From: Helichrysum umbraculigerum
Taxonomy: Eukaryota > Streptophyta > Magnoliopsida > Asterales > Asteraceae
Reading direction: 5' to 3'
DNA length: 64,000 nt
Assembly (NCBI GenBank): GCA_949592205.1
Contig: CATIUR010000012.1
Location: forward strand, 619,001 to 683,000
The notes beneath the pieces were generated by a model. The model was not told the DNA's origin. It saw only the letters and a program-made list of their open reading frames with translations, and did no database searches. Below, in pieces: positions 10,598 through 21,816 of this stretch. The position numbers and the translations under genes are program-made. Numbering within the stretch: the stretch's first letter is position 1; every line of letters begins with the position of its first letter.

Positions 10598-11214
10598 GAC
10601 CACTCTCAACAGTGACACTAACTGACGCATCGTCAAATCAGTAACAAATCAGTGTTACGTTGACACTTTTTAAAACTGACACAAAACTGCCAACAGTATA
10701 CATCACTTCAGTTTTTTTTCTGGACCTCACACATTATTTAATTTATTTATTTAAGAAACAAAGTTAAAAATATTACATTAATTAAAACTAATAAAATATA
10801 TATGTAATCTTTATTTACTTTTTTTTTTTATCAAAATATACAACAATTCTTTTGTTTTTGTTTTAAAAAAGTATGCACAAAAAAAATTAAACTAGGTTCA
10901 TTATGTGGGCCGTGAATTAGGCCCAATCCAAAACATTTTCATTTGTGTAGCAAGTTTTAAACCTACAAATACCATACATCTTCTTTGTTAAACCACACAC
11001 GGCAGCAATAGAAAGCAATTCCATAAAAATAACCAAACCAGTAAAAAAAGGAAAAAAAAACTTTTATACAACTCGCGGGCCTCATCTCCTCCGTCCGTTC
11101 GCGTCGAAAAACTGACAGCCAAAACCAACGGAGCCAATTGACGGTCCCATGCTAATGGCGTCGGTTCTGTCGGTTGAAACTGACAGCCTAGCCGATGTTT
11201 AGTTGGGAGGAGTC
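10598..11214. mobile_element. MITE, PIF/Harbinger-like, 617 bp with TTA target duplication
   Basis: Left terminus GACCACTCTCAAC (10598-10610) and right terminus GTTGGGAGGAGTC (11202-11214) are inverted repeats agreeing at 10 of 13 positions. The element is flanked by TTA at 10595-10597 and 11215-11217, the 3-bp duplication characteristic of PIF/Harbinger elements. No transposase frame. Subterminal sequences are also partly inverted (CTGACGC and CGTCGG/CTGTCAG-like stretches). Confidence 0.65.
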
Positions 11215-11234
11215 TTACCGTTCAACAAGAAATT

Positions 11235-11642
11235 GAGTATATATACATTTTGCAAGACAAAATCTACTATTCATTCAATAGTTGATGAATAGTACATTTG
11301 CTATTTTTTTTATTTATTCATTTTTTTTTTGCATTTGCTAATTTTTTTTTTTTTTATTATTTGTATGTGTTCGATTACTAACATTTGTAGAACTTTTTTT
11401 CTTATAATTATAGTTTTCGAGTATAATTTTCAAGGTCTATAGTTTGAGAGTGTATGCAAATTTACAGATTTTACTATTGCATGTTTTTGAGTTTTTAAAA
11501 CGTCTTTTGTATAGATTATATATTTTATATGGAACTACATGTAGTTATATACATTTTGCAAGGCAAAATGTATTTTGAGTATATATACATTTTACAAGGA
11601 AAAATGTACTATTCATTCAATAGTTGATGAATAGTACATTTG

Positions 11643-11711
<69 letters not shown>

Positions 11712-11930
11712 TTTGCATTTGCTAATTTTTTATTATTATTCATATGTGTTCGATTACTAACATTTGTGTAACTTTTTTTTTTATAATTATAGTTTTCGAC
11801 CATAATTTTCAAGGTCTATAGTTTGAGAGTGTATGCAAATTTACAGAATTTACTATTGTATGTTTTTGAGTTTTTAAAACGTCTTTTGTATAGATTAAAT
11901 ATTTTATGTGGGACTACATATAGTTATATC
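11235..11930. repeat. Tandem duplication of an AT-rich unit (about 340 bp, two copies)
   Basis: Units at about 11235-11575 and 11576-11930 share a long stretch beginning GAGTATATATACATTTT and running through a common block near 11745-11920. Each starts with a foldback: ACTATTCAT and ATGAATAGT arms around a 10-base loop. At 11549-11571 TACATTTTGC and GCAAAATGTA form a perfect inverted repeat. The second unit contains a (TA)n expansion. No coding potential. Confidence 0.75.
11643..11706. repeat. (TA)n microsatellite
   Basis: About 30 uninterrupted TA dinucleotides in the second unit of the tandem duplication, replacing a T-rich stretch in the first unit. A likely length polymorphism. Confidence 0.95.
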
Positions 11931-12506
11931 AGCGAAAGTATGCACAAATAAAGTTTCAAATAACGCATTTGTGGATATAAGTAAGTATCAATAAATTAGA
12001 GTCAACTGTTAGATCATAGTTCGAGAGGAGCTCATCATTTAATTTGGAGACTTGGTGTTGAGAAATTGAATTTTTCATTTTCTTTTAATTGAGGTTAATT
12101 AGTTAATCTAATTTATCTTTAACATCTTTTAAATTTGCGTAGTTTATACGTTTTAATTTTTAAATTGTTGCTTAATTTTAATGTGATATCGATTTTCTAC
12201 ATTGAATAGTCAAGATTCAAAAAAAGAATTATAGATGAGTTCATGAGGCTTTTCAATAAATTTGAATCTACATGGTATGGTCAGTTTAATAAATAAATAT
12301 TTGTCGTCTGTTAGATGTTTGTCTTATTTATTATTGATCCGTTCTTATATCATTAGGTGAATGAGATTAGCTAGAATAACAAAATGAACAGAAAATTTTT
12401 AATACGATTAATATTGGAGCTTATGATAATGAAGTTGTAAACACAATGACACTATAAAACTTTAATGGTCTTCCAATCAAAAACTTGTAATATTGGAGCT
12501 TATGAG
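11931..12506. other. Host flank left of the nested stack, with half of a local tandem repeat
   Basis: AT-rich, non-coding. The segment from about 12270 to 12500 is repeated at about 51925-52114 on the other side of the G3 insertion (shared block TTAGGTGAATGAGATTAGC and others), so the pre-insertion site carried two tandem copies of a unit of roughly 230 bp. It ends with the G3 target duplication ATGAG at 12502-12506. Confidence 0.7.
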
Positions 12507-14373
12507 TATAACATCCCTTAAATTCAAAATCATTTTTTTTTAAGATATAATATATACAATTATTGGAAGCGTAAGTCCATTTCATATTAAAATTCACAAT
12601 ACATATTATTTATACATATATGATTGTCTTGTTACAAAGGCATTACACGTTATACATATAATATATTACCATTACGAAACCAAAATATTATCGACTGGGT
12701 GTTATATGAAATCAAAACACAACATTGTTTATCAAACTTTATCAGAGTAGACGATTTGTCAAACATTCCATCCAGTCAAAACTTCTTGCCCAGCCCAGAA
12801 TAACAAACAAAACCTGCAAGAAGTAAGGTGGTGGGATTAGCACGAAGCTAAGTGAATAGATGTATAACTAACAGTCTAACTTAGCATAACAAAATCTGTT
12901 TATAGCAAATAATCGTAAACATATAATATCACAGAGGATCGGTGGTCCTTGAGGAACCCTACTGCCGCAGTGGCCCCCAAGCAACACTTAAAACCAACTG
13001 CAAGCCAATACAACGGTTTAACCGATAGCCTAATGCTATCACTATACTCAACACAGGTTCTTATCAACAACGCATGTACCAAGACCCTGTGTTGGTCAAA
13101 CAATAGCAAACAAGCCCAACCAGAGTTGACCTCTATATCACGTAATACCCGAAGGCTACGTATCAGATAATCACATAATCCATAATCATCATGGCATCAT
13201 ATCAGACTAAAAGTCTATAAACAGTAAATCTACGTTTACTCGTTGTAACCAAACTGTTACAATGAAATCACACTGAGAGTTATAGATCCACTCACCTGAT
13301 TGTCTCAGCTCCAACTCAGAAGTCTTATGTTACTGAGTCTTCGGTTGATCTAAGATCAAAACAGAATATAAGTTAGTAAACCACATCGTAATTTATAAAG
13401 CTTACTTCAAGTTTATAACATCAACAAGTAAGCATTACATAGTTTAAACCATTACTAAATTCATACGATTCAAGTAATTAAGCTAGAACAAAAGTCACAA
13501 AAACAGTCAGCTACCCGCCGGGTAACCGAAGTACCCGCCGGGTACTTTTGTGTTTCCCAGCTCCAACTTTGCTCAGAACTTTATTTAGTTTACCCGCCTA
13601 TTTTAGCAACCGTGTAACATTTTATCCGGATCCAAAATACCCCTTTACGCACCGGGTAAATAAATACCAACCGGGTAACCACTTAGATCAGTTTACAAGC
13701 CGGGTAGGCCCTTACCCGCCGGGTATTGCCCAGTATCCAGCGATCTGCGCCTATAGCAAAGACCTAAACCCGAATCTTAACCAAAATAATTCACAACACA
13801 GGTTTCTAACTAGTCTGATACAGCAAACCATATCAATGATCCTCACATATCATCACATAACATCTAACAACAACTTCAAGCTTCAATTCCACAACTAATT
13901 CATAGTTTAACTAATTTCATCAAAATAAGTTCATAACTCACAAATACACAAACACTTACAATTAATATGATGAGAGCAAGAGAATGAAGCTAATGATGAT
14001 GATGAACTTGGATTAAAATCACAGGAACTAGTTAACTTATAATTTGGTTATAGTGTTCTTGTTTTGTAAGTTCTCAAAATGAAGGAAAAATGAAATTTGG
14101 GAAAGTTGGTAAGTTTAGGTCGGCTCCATCCCTTAAACTTGACCCATTTTAAGTATCAAAAGTGGTCCCCTCTTAACCTATTATCTGGAACCTAAAAACC
14201 ATTTACGATTCCAACAATTTTATTTTACCTTCAACTATATAAGGTTAAAACAAGTAATAATTTACTAGTCACAATAACTAGAAATAAACAATAAATTTCC
14301 TAACATATTAAACAATTAATTTAAAGTCAAGAATTTACCGAATTACTACTAGGCCCTTAAGGTGGATGTTACA
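12507..14373 (-). repeat. G3 3' LTR (1867 bp)
   Basis: Plus-strand ends TATAACATCCC and GGTGGATGTTACA. The outer TG/CA pair is decayed to TA at the left end. It contains the ACCCGCCGGGT motif array (13512-13725). Short frames such as 12949-13170 recur in the other LTR only because LTRs are copies. Confidence 0.93.
13512..13725. repeat. Palindromic motif array in G3 3' LTR, core TACCCGCCGGGTA
   Basis: Perfect palindromes ACCCGCCGGGT or half-sites ACCCG/CGGGT occur about nine times in 215 bases, several clean and others mutated. The same array is at 26905-27118 in the 5' LTR, where some sites differ by point mutations. Confidence 0.88.
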
Positions 14374-14392
14374 AATCTTCCCCCCTTAAGGA
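14374..14392 (-). other. G3 polypurine tract
   Basis: On the minus strand a purine-rich run (CCTTAAGGGGGGAAGATT) abuts the 3' LTR. This is the site from which plus-strand DNA synthesis starts in LTR elements. The upstream GGGACGAAAT motif also precedes the tracts of G4 and G5. Confidence 0.85.
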
Positions 14393-17300
14393 GATTTCGT
14401 CCCCGAAATCTCACCATGCGGAAACAAACTAGGGTAACGCGACCTCATGCTAGACTCAGTCTCCCACGTAAGATTAGAACCCAAACTATGCTTCCATTTG
14501 ACTAACACCATAGTAATCTCTTTCTTGCAAAGTTTGGTCACTTTTCTATCTAAAAGTTCAATGGGTTCCTCCACCAATCTTTGACTCTGGTCAATTCGTA
14601 AGTCTTGCAATGGAAGAATTTGTGACTGATCCTCAACATTACATTTCCTTAAATAACAAACATTAAATGTATCATGAATACCCGTAAGTTTAGCCGGAAG
14701 ATCCAACACAACAGTTTGATCATTAACAATCTGTCGGATTCTGAATGAGCCAATGAATCTAGGAGCAAGTTTTCCATGCTTACCAAATCGAATCACCCCT
14801 TTCCATGGAGAAACTTTTAAATATACCAACTCACCCTCGACAAAAGAAACGGGTCGCCTACGTGGATCTGCGTAATGTTTCTGTTTATCTCGGGCCGCGT
14901 TCAATTTCTCACGAGCAACTGCCACTTTATCCGTTGTAATCTGTACAATATCGGGACCTGCAAACTGTTTCTCCCCAGCTTCTAACCAACAAGTAGGAGT
15001 TCTGCAACGTCGCCCATATAACATCTCATACGGAGGCATGCCAATACTCGAATGATACGAATTATTATAAGCAAATTCAATCAACGGTAAATGCAAATCC
15101 CAAGAACCTCTATACTCTAACACACAGGTACGTAACATATCTTCAAGTGTCTGAGTGGTTCTCTCAGTCTGACCATCTGTCTGGGGATGATAAGCTGTAC
15201 TTAAGTTCACTCTGGTACCCAACTCATGCTGCAAACTCTGCCAAAATCGAGAAACAAACCTGGAATCTCTGTCTGAGACTATCAATAATGGAATCCCGTG
15301 CCTTGAGACAATCTCATCCATATACAACTGGGCAAGTTTACTCAAAGAAGCGGTCTCACTGGTGGCAAGAAAATGAGCACTCTTAGTCAATCTGTCCACA
15401 ATTACCCAAATTATATCGTTACCCCATGGCGTTCTTGGAAGCATAGTGACAAAATCTATAGTTAAATGTTCTCATTTCCACTCTGGAATCTCGAGCTGTC
15501 TTAATGAACCATAAGGTTTCTGGTGCTCGGCTTTAGCCTGAGAACATATATGACAAGATTCTATAAACCGTGCTACATCAGTTTTCAAAGTAGGCCACCA
15601 ATACAACGGTTTAAATCATTATACATCTTTGTACTCCCTGGGTGAACAGACAATCGAGATTTGTGGGCCGCGGTCAAAATTACATCACGAAGTCCCCCAA
15701 TCAATGGAACCCAAACACGAGACTGGAAAGTATTCAAACCCCTCGAATCATCCAATAACATATCCTTTCCTTTTAACATGATTTCAGATTTTAAATTATG
15801 ATCTAACAATGCCTCAAGCTGAGCAGCTTTCAACTGATCTACCAAATCAAAAGAAACTTCTAGACGCATAAAATAGATTCTGTCAGAAGTTACCTTACGA
15901 CTCAAAGCATCTGCAACAATATTAGCCTTCCCCAGATGGTATCGAATCTCACAATCATAATCTTTTATCAATTCTGACCATCGGCGTTGGCGCATATTAA
16001 GCTCCTTTTGTGAAAACATATACTGAAGGCTTTTATGATCTGTACAAACAACGCATTTAGTACCATATAAATAGTGCCTCCATATTTTCAAAGCAAATAC
16101 AACAGCTGTAAGCTCCAAATTATGGGTAGGATAATTCTTCTCATGAGGTTTAAGCTGTCGAGAAGCATAAGCAATAACCCGATCTCTCTGCATCAAAACA
16201 CAGCCTAATCCAGCAAAAGATGCATCACAATAAACTATAAAATCATCAGAACCATTAGGTAATGCTAATACAGGAGCCTGACATAAAAGTTGTTTCAGAG
16301 TCTGAAAAGTTATTTCCTGCTGCTCATCCCACTGAAATTTCACATCTTTGCAAGTCAATTTAGTCAACGGGCCAACAATTTAAAAAAAATCTTTAATAAA
16401 TTTCCGATAATAACCCGCTAACCCAAGGAAAATCTTAATCTCAGAAAAGTCTTAGGAGCATTCCAATTCATTACAGCCTCGACTTTAAATGGATCGACTT
16501 TAACCCCATCTTTACAAATAACATGACCCAGAAACTGAACTTCCCGAAGCCAGAATTCGCATTTGGAAAATTTAGCATAAAGATGTTCTCTTTTCAAAGT
16601 TTCAAGAACCAATCGTAAATGCATTTCGTGCTCAGACTTAGAATAAACCAAGATATCATCGATAAAGACAATAACAAATTTGTCAAGAAAAGGCCGACAT
16701 ACCCGGTTCATCAAATCCATGAATACCGCAGGAGCATTAGTTAACCCAAACGGCATAACCAGAAAATCATAATGACCATACCTGGTGCGAAAAGCAGTTT
16801 TAGAAATATCTTCCTCACGAACAAACACCTGGTGATAACCTGACCTCATATCAATTTTAGTGAATTAAGAAGATCCCTGCAGCTGATCAAACAAATCATC
16901 TATTCTGGGCAGAGGATACTTATTCTTTACAGTTCTTTTATTAAGTTCCCTGTAATCAATACACATCCGCAAGGTACCATCTTTCTTTTTAACAAACAGA
17001 ACATGTGCACCCCACGGAGAAGAACTGGGTCTAATAAATCCCTTATCTAACAATTCCTGAATCTGATTCATCATTTCACGAATTTCTGAGGGAGCCAGTC
17101 TATATGGAGCTTAAGCTACTGGAGTCGAACCTTGGATTAGATCAATCTGATACTCTACCTCTCTTTCATAGGGTAAACCAGGTAATTCATCAGGAAATAC
17201 CTCCGAGTATTCAGAAACCACTCGGACATCAGAAACATATTTCTTTTCTTGCTTTGCATTAATAACATAGGCCAGATAAGATCACAACCCTTAGCTAGAT

Positions 17301-18271
17301 ATTTTCTAGCTTTCATTAAAGAAATCAAAGGAAAATGACCACTCTCCCGTTCTCCTCGAGCCATGACATACAACTCATCAGAGATTGGGATTTTTATCAA
17401 TTTCTTATGGCATTCTATATTTGCTTTATTCTGACTTAACCAGTCCATGCCCAAAACCACATTAAAACCAGGGATTGGCATTAACAGAAAAGAAACTGGA
17501 AAAACATGACCCTCTATCAGTATACTAGCTCCAGTTACCGATGTGGTAACAGGAACCATTTTACCATCAGCTATCTCTACTTCAAGAGGATTAGATATCA
17601 CAGTAGGGGTCAATTTCAGCTTATCACAAAAGCAAACAGATATAAAGGAACAATTTGCTCCTGAATCAAATAGAACACGTGCTGGCACAAAATTAATAAG
17701 AAAAGTACCAGTGATAACGTCATCAGTCCTGACAGCTTCATCAACTGTCATCTGAAAAGCTCTGCCAGCTGCTGGTGGCGGATTCTTCTGCTTTTGGCAA
17801 GAAGATGAAGACCCACCGACCACTCCTGACCCCTGTCTCTTTGCCTCAGGACATTCCCCTGCACGATGACCCTCCTTTCGACAATTCCATCAAACAAAAG
17901 CAGGATAAGTACAATCCTTAATATCATGACCAAACATCCCGCATTTAATACACCTAGCTGTTTGAGGAGTACACGGTCCCGCATGTTTTGATTTATATTT
18001 ATTACACCAAATTCTATCAGCTGAACCACCACCGGTATTAGGTTTCCTGTTCTGTTGACTACCCTGCCATTTCTGTTTACCCTTAGGAATCGCTTTTAGA
18101 TCGCTGCAAAGCCTTTTCTTTATTTTGTAGATTCCGAGCCCGTATATCACTATCAACTGAACGAGCTAAATTATAAGCCTGAGAAAGTGAACCTGCCAAT
18201 CTCACGGTCGTGCGATAATGTGGGGGTAAAGTTCCAACAAAATGGTCAACTTTGTTTTCTGTCATCTGGAC
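14386..18271 (-). pseudogene. G3 gag C-terminus and pol (protease, RT, RNase H, integrase, chromodomain-like tail), degenerate
   Basis: Decayed Ty3/gypsy polyprotein read on the minus strand. In order: gag C-terminal part at 18083-18265; zinc knuckle CIKCGMFGHDIKDC near 17912-17953; protease with FDSGANCSF inside 17155-17823; RT from RPSSSPWGAHVLFVKKKDG (about 17000) through FIDDILVYS in 16418-16849; RNase H with YCDASFAGLG in 15585-16367; integrase with the HHCC knuckle partly broken near 15585 and SDRDSRF within 14386-15444; and the C-terminal block LVEEPIELLDRKV, which matches the chromodomain-like tail of Del/Tekay elements. I see in-frame stops near 17113, 16866 and 16390 and frame changes near 18100, 17880, 16440 and 15600. 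It cannot make a full polyprotein. Confidence 0.92.
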
Positions 18272-19406
18272 TGATGTGTCGTGAAAGGTCTTGTTTTACA
18301 ATTTAGAAATGAAAATACCTAATAAATACTTTTCACACAACCAGGCAAGAATACCTGATCGAATGTAAGTGTAGATTTGGTAAGACAGAGTCGGACTCAG
18401 GGAACGGAGTTTATTTATATAAATAGAAAGTAATAATTAACTAGAAAACGGTAAATAGGGGGCGTTTGAGTTCCGTTCGAACATAAGAATTGTAAATAAT
18501 AATTAAAACTAAATAAACTTTAAATTAAAATAATAAAATAATAAATAGATAACAATAGGAAGGAATAGTAATTGTATAATTAACTTCACTCATATTCATA
18601 TATCCAGATTCGTCGCATATTGATTATTTAATTATGATTTCTTTTAAATCAATTTAGTCACTAATCAAAGATTCTAAATTGAATGTAAATTAGTCTCCTG
18701 TTCAGGTTAACTAATTTCTACAATTTAAGGGTCCACATTAAACATCGATCTAATGTCACAAGATTATTAGTCTATTGTGTGCTTTACCCTAAATTGTGCA
18801 TTAAACATTCACAACTTATTATAATTAACTCTAATGGTATGAATCAACAATACCCAATAATTTCTTATTGTCTTGTTCACTTTAGATTGCATAATTCTTA
18901 TTATCATAACCTATCAGACTCAACATATTTAGCAATGGTTAAAATCCTAAAATTAATAACCATCAATAATCCATAATATTAAAGGAAATCAATCTCATCA
19001 ATATCATTAACCACGTTAAGAAATAATCACTAGCAATCACCAATAAACACGGTTCTACGAGCCATATAATAGTTTTCAATCAAATAACTTATTCAATATG
19101 CAGTTGTAATCTTTCAATAATCATTATCCAAACTTAATCAATTACACAATTACTAAAAATATTCAATTCATCATAAGATAAATAAAACTCAGATTATAGA
19201 ATACCAAATTCATCAATGATATTGAAATAACGAGAGTAATACCAAATCAAAAGACGAACCACTCGAAACTAGAATGAAAGAACTTCAATCTTGATCTCTT
19301 GTGCCTCCAAAAGACTCTTAAAATTCGTAACTAAGCCTCTGGAACCGAAAACAATAAACCCTAATCGAAATTGTGATGATTACCCTAATGGTTTAGAATT
19401 GCCGAA

Positions 19407-19415
19407 TTTATATAT
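19407..19415 (-). promoter_or_regulatory. Putative TATA box of N1 3' LTR
   Basis: TATATAAAT on the minus strand, about 15 bases after the last palindromic site of the array. The same box is at 24527-24535 in the 5' LTR. Confidence 0.55.
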
Positions 19416-19427
19416 TCTGGAAAAGTG

Positions 19428-19558
19428 ATCCATACGGAGGATGGAATAATCCATCCGGCGTGTGGATTGAATATAAGCCCAACCCAGCTCCGCGTATGTC
19501 TGGGCCTTGACCACTGATCCATACGGCGTATGGAATAATCCATACGGCGTATGGAATG
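19428..19558. repeat. Palindromic motif array in N1 3' LTR, core CCATACGGCGTATGG
   Basis: Two pairs of sites: one decayed pair (CCATACGGAGGATGG, CCATCCGGCGTGTGG) and one perfect pair of CCATACGGCGTATGG separated by AATAAT. The matching array in the other LTR is 24548-24678. Additional sites lie inside the element at 21413-21530 and 23152-23182. Confidence 0.9.
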
Positions 19559-19808
19559 ATTTTTCCAAATTTTAACTTCTTTTTCCTGCATTCTCACCAT
19601 TCTCGTTACTACTTTATTTCAATCTTCAAAAATTCACCATTTGACTCGTTTATTGGCCACTTTATGTCTCTTTTCTCAAAATACTTCATTTCCACTGCTA
19701 TTTGCAAATATGAACAAAGTTAATATCTAAATTAAACCATTTGCAATGAAAACACGTAGGAATCGGGATAAAATACTATGCAAATATAGTACTTTTACGC
19801 ACTTATCA

Positions 19809-21816
19809 AATACCCCCCACTTGAATCCTACTTGTCCTCAAGTAGACTATCAATTATAGTTCAAGAAGAATATGACTTCAACAAGGAATTACGTAAAATT
19901 ACCATTTCCAAATCAAGATTTTTACCTTTAACAATCTAATAATTCTAAAGTCAAAAATTAAGAAACTATGAGGTAACAAAAATAATCTACACTTAAATTT
20001 ATTATTATTAAAACATCAAATAGTCCACGATGATTACTGATATTATTGTCCACTTAAACAATCTATATTTAAGCAATTCTGAGCTTAATTTATTATTATT
20101 CATATAAATGCCCCTTTATATTCCCAAAAGTTATATACTCTCATATTCCTATCATGCTAATAATACATATTAATGGAATCCAACTTAAAATAATCATTTT
20201 TCAAATCAAGACATAGGTGATAGGTCTGTGCCTCAACATAACAGAGCGACATAACTTGATTTTGGTTTAGCAATAATGTTTTAGTCAAACCATTGGTGAC
20301 AGGTCTGTACCTCAGTACAACAAAGCAACATAATTTGACTACATTTTTAAAATTTTGAGTTCGTTTAAACTCTTTTTGCTCTTTTTCATTAAATATACTG
20401 GCGGAGACCAGGTCTGTACTTTCGTACAACAGATGAAACAACACTCAGTATATCCCCAAATGATATTTATCGAATTCCAAAAATATGGCATATCGCATGC
20501 TATTAATATGAAAATTAAGACAAACGTCATATATAACTAAAGTTCCTCTAAAGGTAACATCTACTCCTTTTACTTTAAATTTAAAAGCTCAACAATAAAC
20601 TTTATAAAGATTGCCTATCAATACATCATATAATGAAACTAAATAACATTTATCAACAAATTAACCTTTATTAAAGTGTAGAAAATTTTAAATTCAACAT
20701 ACATAGTTACAAAATAATATAACCTTAGAGATACAGAAAATTAAATTTAAAAATTTTAGTTGAAAATTAAGCAACTTATAACCTCGTAGTTATATATAAA
20801 AACCTATTAAATAATAACAGTTAATCAACACTTGAACATAAACTAAAGGTTTTCTTTCTCCCATCCCCCACTTTAAAATGTACAATGTCCTCATTGTACT
20901 GAAAATAAACTATCAAGGATGAGATAAAAATAAAAGAATTGAGAACAGAAAACTCCCCTGGAATAATGTGCGATTTAATGAGCAAAATTAAATCGATCTG
21001 ATACGCTCATAAAGACTTGAGTGAATTTCTCTGAACTTACTGCCAGCATCTAACGCCCGCAAAACAAAATTCTAGGGGATTCATCAACAAACACAATCAA
21101 ATGATACCAAATTAAACATCCTAATAAAACAAATAAAAACACACCAAACCTAAAGCTACCAATCCAAACATACATAAAATCCTACAACAGAAACAGTTAT
21201 AATAATAATAAAGATAATGTTTGAAATCATGAACCAAATATGATGAACATCATCCTAATCGATGTCATCCTCCTCCTGACTCCTGTAGAGATGTGATGGT
21301 CCACGCTGATGAACTGGTGGGGGTCAGCCGCGGCAGCAGAGAGCAATGGTGGTGGTGAGTTTTGTGGTTAAAACTGAAAATGAAGGGGCTGTGGCCGTTT
21401 ATACCATTTTCGATCAATACGGCGTATGGATTATTCCATACGGCGTATGAATTAAAATCTGGTCAACCCATTTATTTAGCCTAGTCAACGAGCCCGTTAG
21501 CCCAACTAATCCATCCGGCGGATGGATCAACTTTTCGGAACTTTTTCAAAAATCGAATTTTTACCACTTTAAAAATTTATCACATAATTAATTAAATACC
21601 AAACCTGGAGGATAATCAAGACTTCAAGTCTTCACAATTCCACACTAAATACATAAACAACATAAATTAACAATCTTAAATAAAACCAACAAAATAAAAA
21701 TTCACAATCGCATACTAAATAAATGTTCAAAATTCAACCACACCAAAAATACTAAAATCCAAAATAAACAAAATGTCATAAATTCAAAGCAATGACAAGA
21801 AAATATAAAGATAAGA
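19809..21816 (-). other. N1 3' non-coding region with polypurine tract and imperfect repeats
   Basis: Next to the LTR the minus strand reads GAGGACAAGTAGGATTCAAG followed by TGGGGGGTATT, the polypurine tract. A second similar block (GAGGACATTG, then GTGGGGGATGGGAG) lies at about 20868-20900. Three imperfect copies of a block built around AGGTCTGT plus GTACAACA occur at about 20215, 20300 and 20410. Palindromic sites of the LTR type are at 21413-21530. No coding frame recognised. Confidence 0.7.

Larger units (their letters stand above)
18272..19808 (-). repeat. N1 3' LTR (1537 bp)
   Basis: Minus-strand start TGATAAGTGCG, end GACACATCA. It contains the CCATACGGCGTATGG array (19428-19558) directly upstream, in element orientation, of a TATATAAAT box (19407-19415). 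A 65-codon frame near 18779 is duplicated in the other LTR and is not a gene. Confidence 0.92.

Noticed and set aside
11609..11812. Frame with an Ile-Tyr repeat
   Set aside because: It is the translation of the (TA)n microsatellite.
12949..13170. 73-codon frame also found at 26342-26563
   Set aside because: Its recurrence is due to the two G3 LTRs being copies; it lacks an ATG start and any known motif.
18779..18976. 65-codon frame repeated at 23899-24096
   Set aside because: It is in the N1 LTRs, AT-rich, and duplicated with the LTR.
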